DNA from: Bacteroidota bacterium
Lineage (GTDB): Bacteria > Bacteroidota > Ignavibacteria > Tepidaquicellales > Tepidaquicellaceae
NCBI GenBank assembly: GCA_018266875.1
Contig: JAFDZR010000005.1
Coordinates: 50,525 to 114,524 of the forward strand
Length of the DNA: 64,000 bases
Reading direction: 5' to 3'
Under the pieces are notes generated by a model. That model saw only the letters and a program-made list of their open reading frames with translations, was not told where the DNA came from and did no database searches. Each line of letters begins with the position of its first letter. The stretch's first letter is position 1. Positions 63,571 through 64,000 of this stretch are shown here, piece by piece. A program made the translations under genes and the position numbers.

Positions 63571-63600
63571 AAAAAAGGCGGGTTAAACCCGCCTCTTTTA
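63571..63600. terminator. Bidirectional terminator between the subtilase and HU genes
   Basis: GGCGGGTT (63577-63584) pairs with AACCCGCC (63586-63593). It is flanked by AAAAAA on the left and TCTTTTA on the right, so it can stop both convergent transcripts. Confidence 0.85.
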
Positions 63601-63616
63601 ATTATATAGAAATTAA

Positions 63617-63889
63617 TTACTTTACATGGTCTGCAAGAGTTTTTCCTGCTTTGAATTTTGCAACTTTCTTCGCGGCAATTTTTATTTCTTTACCGGTCTG
63701 AGGATTTCTTCCCATTCTTGCTTTTCTTTTTGAAATAGAAAATGTACCAAAACCAACGAGTGAAAGTTTTCCGCCTTTTTTAAGAGTTTTCTTAACACCG
63801 TCAATAATTGATTCTAAAGCGGCTCTTGCCTGAACTTTAGTTATTTTTGCATCGCCAGCCATTTTGGCAACTAGTTCTTCTTTTGTCAT
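63617..63889 (-). CDS. hup: HU-family DNA-binding protein
   Basis: 90 residues, the usual HU size. M-T-K-E-E-L-V-A-K-M-A starts the helical part, and G-F-G-T-F-S-I-S-K-R-K-A-R-x-G-R-N-P-Q-T-G-K-E-I-K-I forms the DNA-gripping arm. A dimer bends and compacts DNA. It has its own promoter candidate upstream. Confidence 0.96.
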   Translation of the reverse strand: MTKEELVAKMAGDAKITKVQARAALESIIDGVKKTLKKGGKLSLVGFGTFSISKRKARMGRNPQTGKEIKIAAKKVAKFKAGKTLADHVK

Positions 63890-63921
63890 GATTTATTTTT
63901 TAGTTTAAAAAAATGTATAAA

Positions 63922-63952
63922 CAAAAATAACACTGAATTAATTAAAAATCAA
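63922..63952 (-). promoter_or_regulatory. Bacteroidota-type promoter of the HU gene
   Basis: On the minus strand TTG (63952-63950) is followed after 20 nt by TATTTTTG (63929-63922), matching the -33 TTG and -7 TAnnTTTG elements of Bacteroidota housekeeping promoters. It lies 33 bp upstream of the HU start codon. Confidence 0.6.
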
Positions 63953-64000
63953 TCTTTAATTAATAATATCAATTATCAGGATAACGTTCCTTTTAGTGTG

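Overview
The window looks like chromosome of a free-living bacterium of the Bacteroidota/Chlorobi/Ignavibacteriota assemblage, most likely an Ignavibacteria-type lineage. The evidence is AT-rich DNA, ten secreted proteins ending in a type IX secretion (T9SS) C-terminal domain whose hallmark is the N-Y-P-N-P-F-N-P box, DUF5723-like and DUF4199 proteins, and a Bacteroidota-style promoter (TTG-N20-TATTTTTG) in front of the HU gene. I saw no rRNA, tRNA, CRISPR array, insertion sequence or origin.

Layout. 1-2.0 kb: the truncated 5' part of a Tat-type Rieske Fe-S protein, then a T9SS cupredoxin and a T9SS fibronectin-III protein, all on the minus strand. 2.1-7.1 kb: a helical-repeat protein, urocanase (hutU) and a degenerate PAP2-like membrane protein. 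7.5-15.8 kb: a minus-strand housekeeping and stress set (desaturase, phosphoesterase, DUF4199, SRPBCC, hemerythrin, cupin, pdxH, DUF3267 zincin, a beta-propeller, and a TetR regulator with a clear operator). 15.9-21.6 kb: two tandem YHYH-domain proteins with different C-terminal modules, a lipoprotein and a BNR-repeat protein. 21.7-24.3 kb: a TPP riboswitch ahead of a TonB-dependent receptor. 24.4-27.4 kb: an outer-membrane barrel and a lipoprotein. 27.7-30.8 kb: recA, recX and a PAS histidine kinase. 31-39.2 kb: secreted lipase, T9SS cargo, an amber-interrupted DUF1003 gene and an M1 aminopeptidase.

39.3-51.5 kb is the most distinctive region. It holds a structured intergenic RNA candidate, an NtrC-family sigma-54 activator, a sigma-54-like promoter, and then a long plus-strand operon of six c-type cytochromes with 19, 18, 4, 4, 14 and 7 haem-binding motifs (66 in total). 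The operon also encodes a diheme-type membrane cytochrome b, an outer-membrane barrel, a degenerate receiver protein and a small interrupted gene. I read it as an electron conduit from the quinol pool through the periplasm to or across the outer membrane; the terminal acceptor cannot be told from sequence. The nearby minus-strand ccm block (CcmF, a Cys-type CcmE and a TPR lipoprotein, 53.0-56.4 kb) would supply haem attachment. Between the two lie an orphan contractile-tail tube protein and an M15 peptidase.

56.4-64 kb: a lipoprotein, a membrane-anchored M1 peptidase, a 1436-residue subtilase with a variant sorting domain, a bidirectional terminator and the HU gene.
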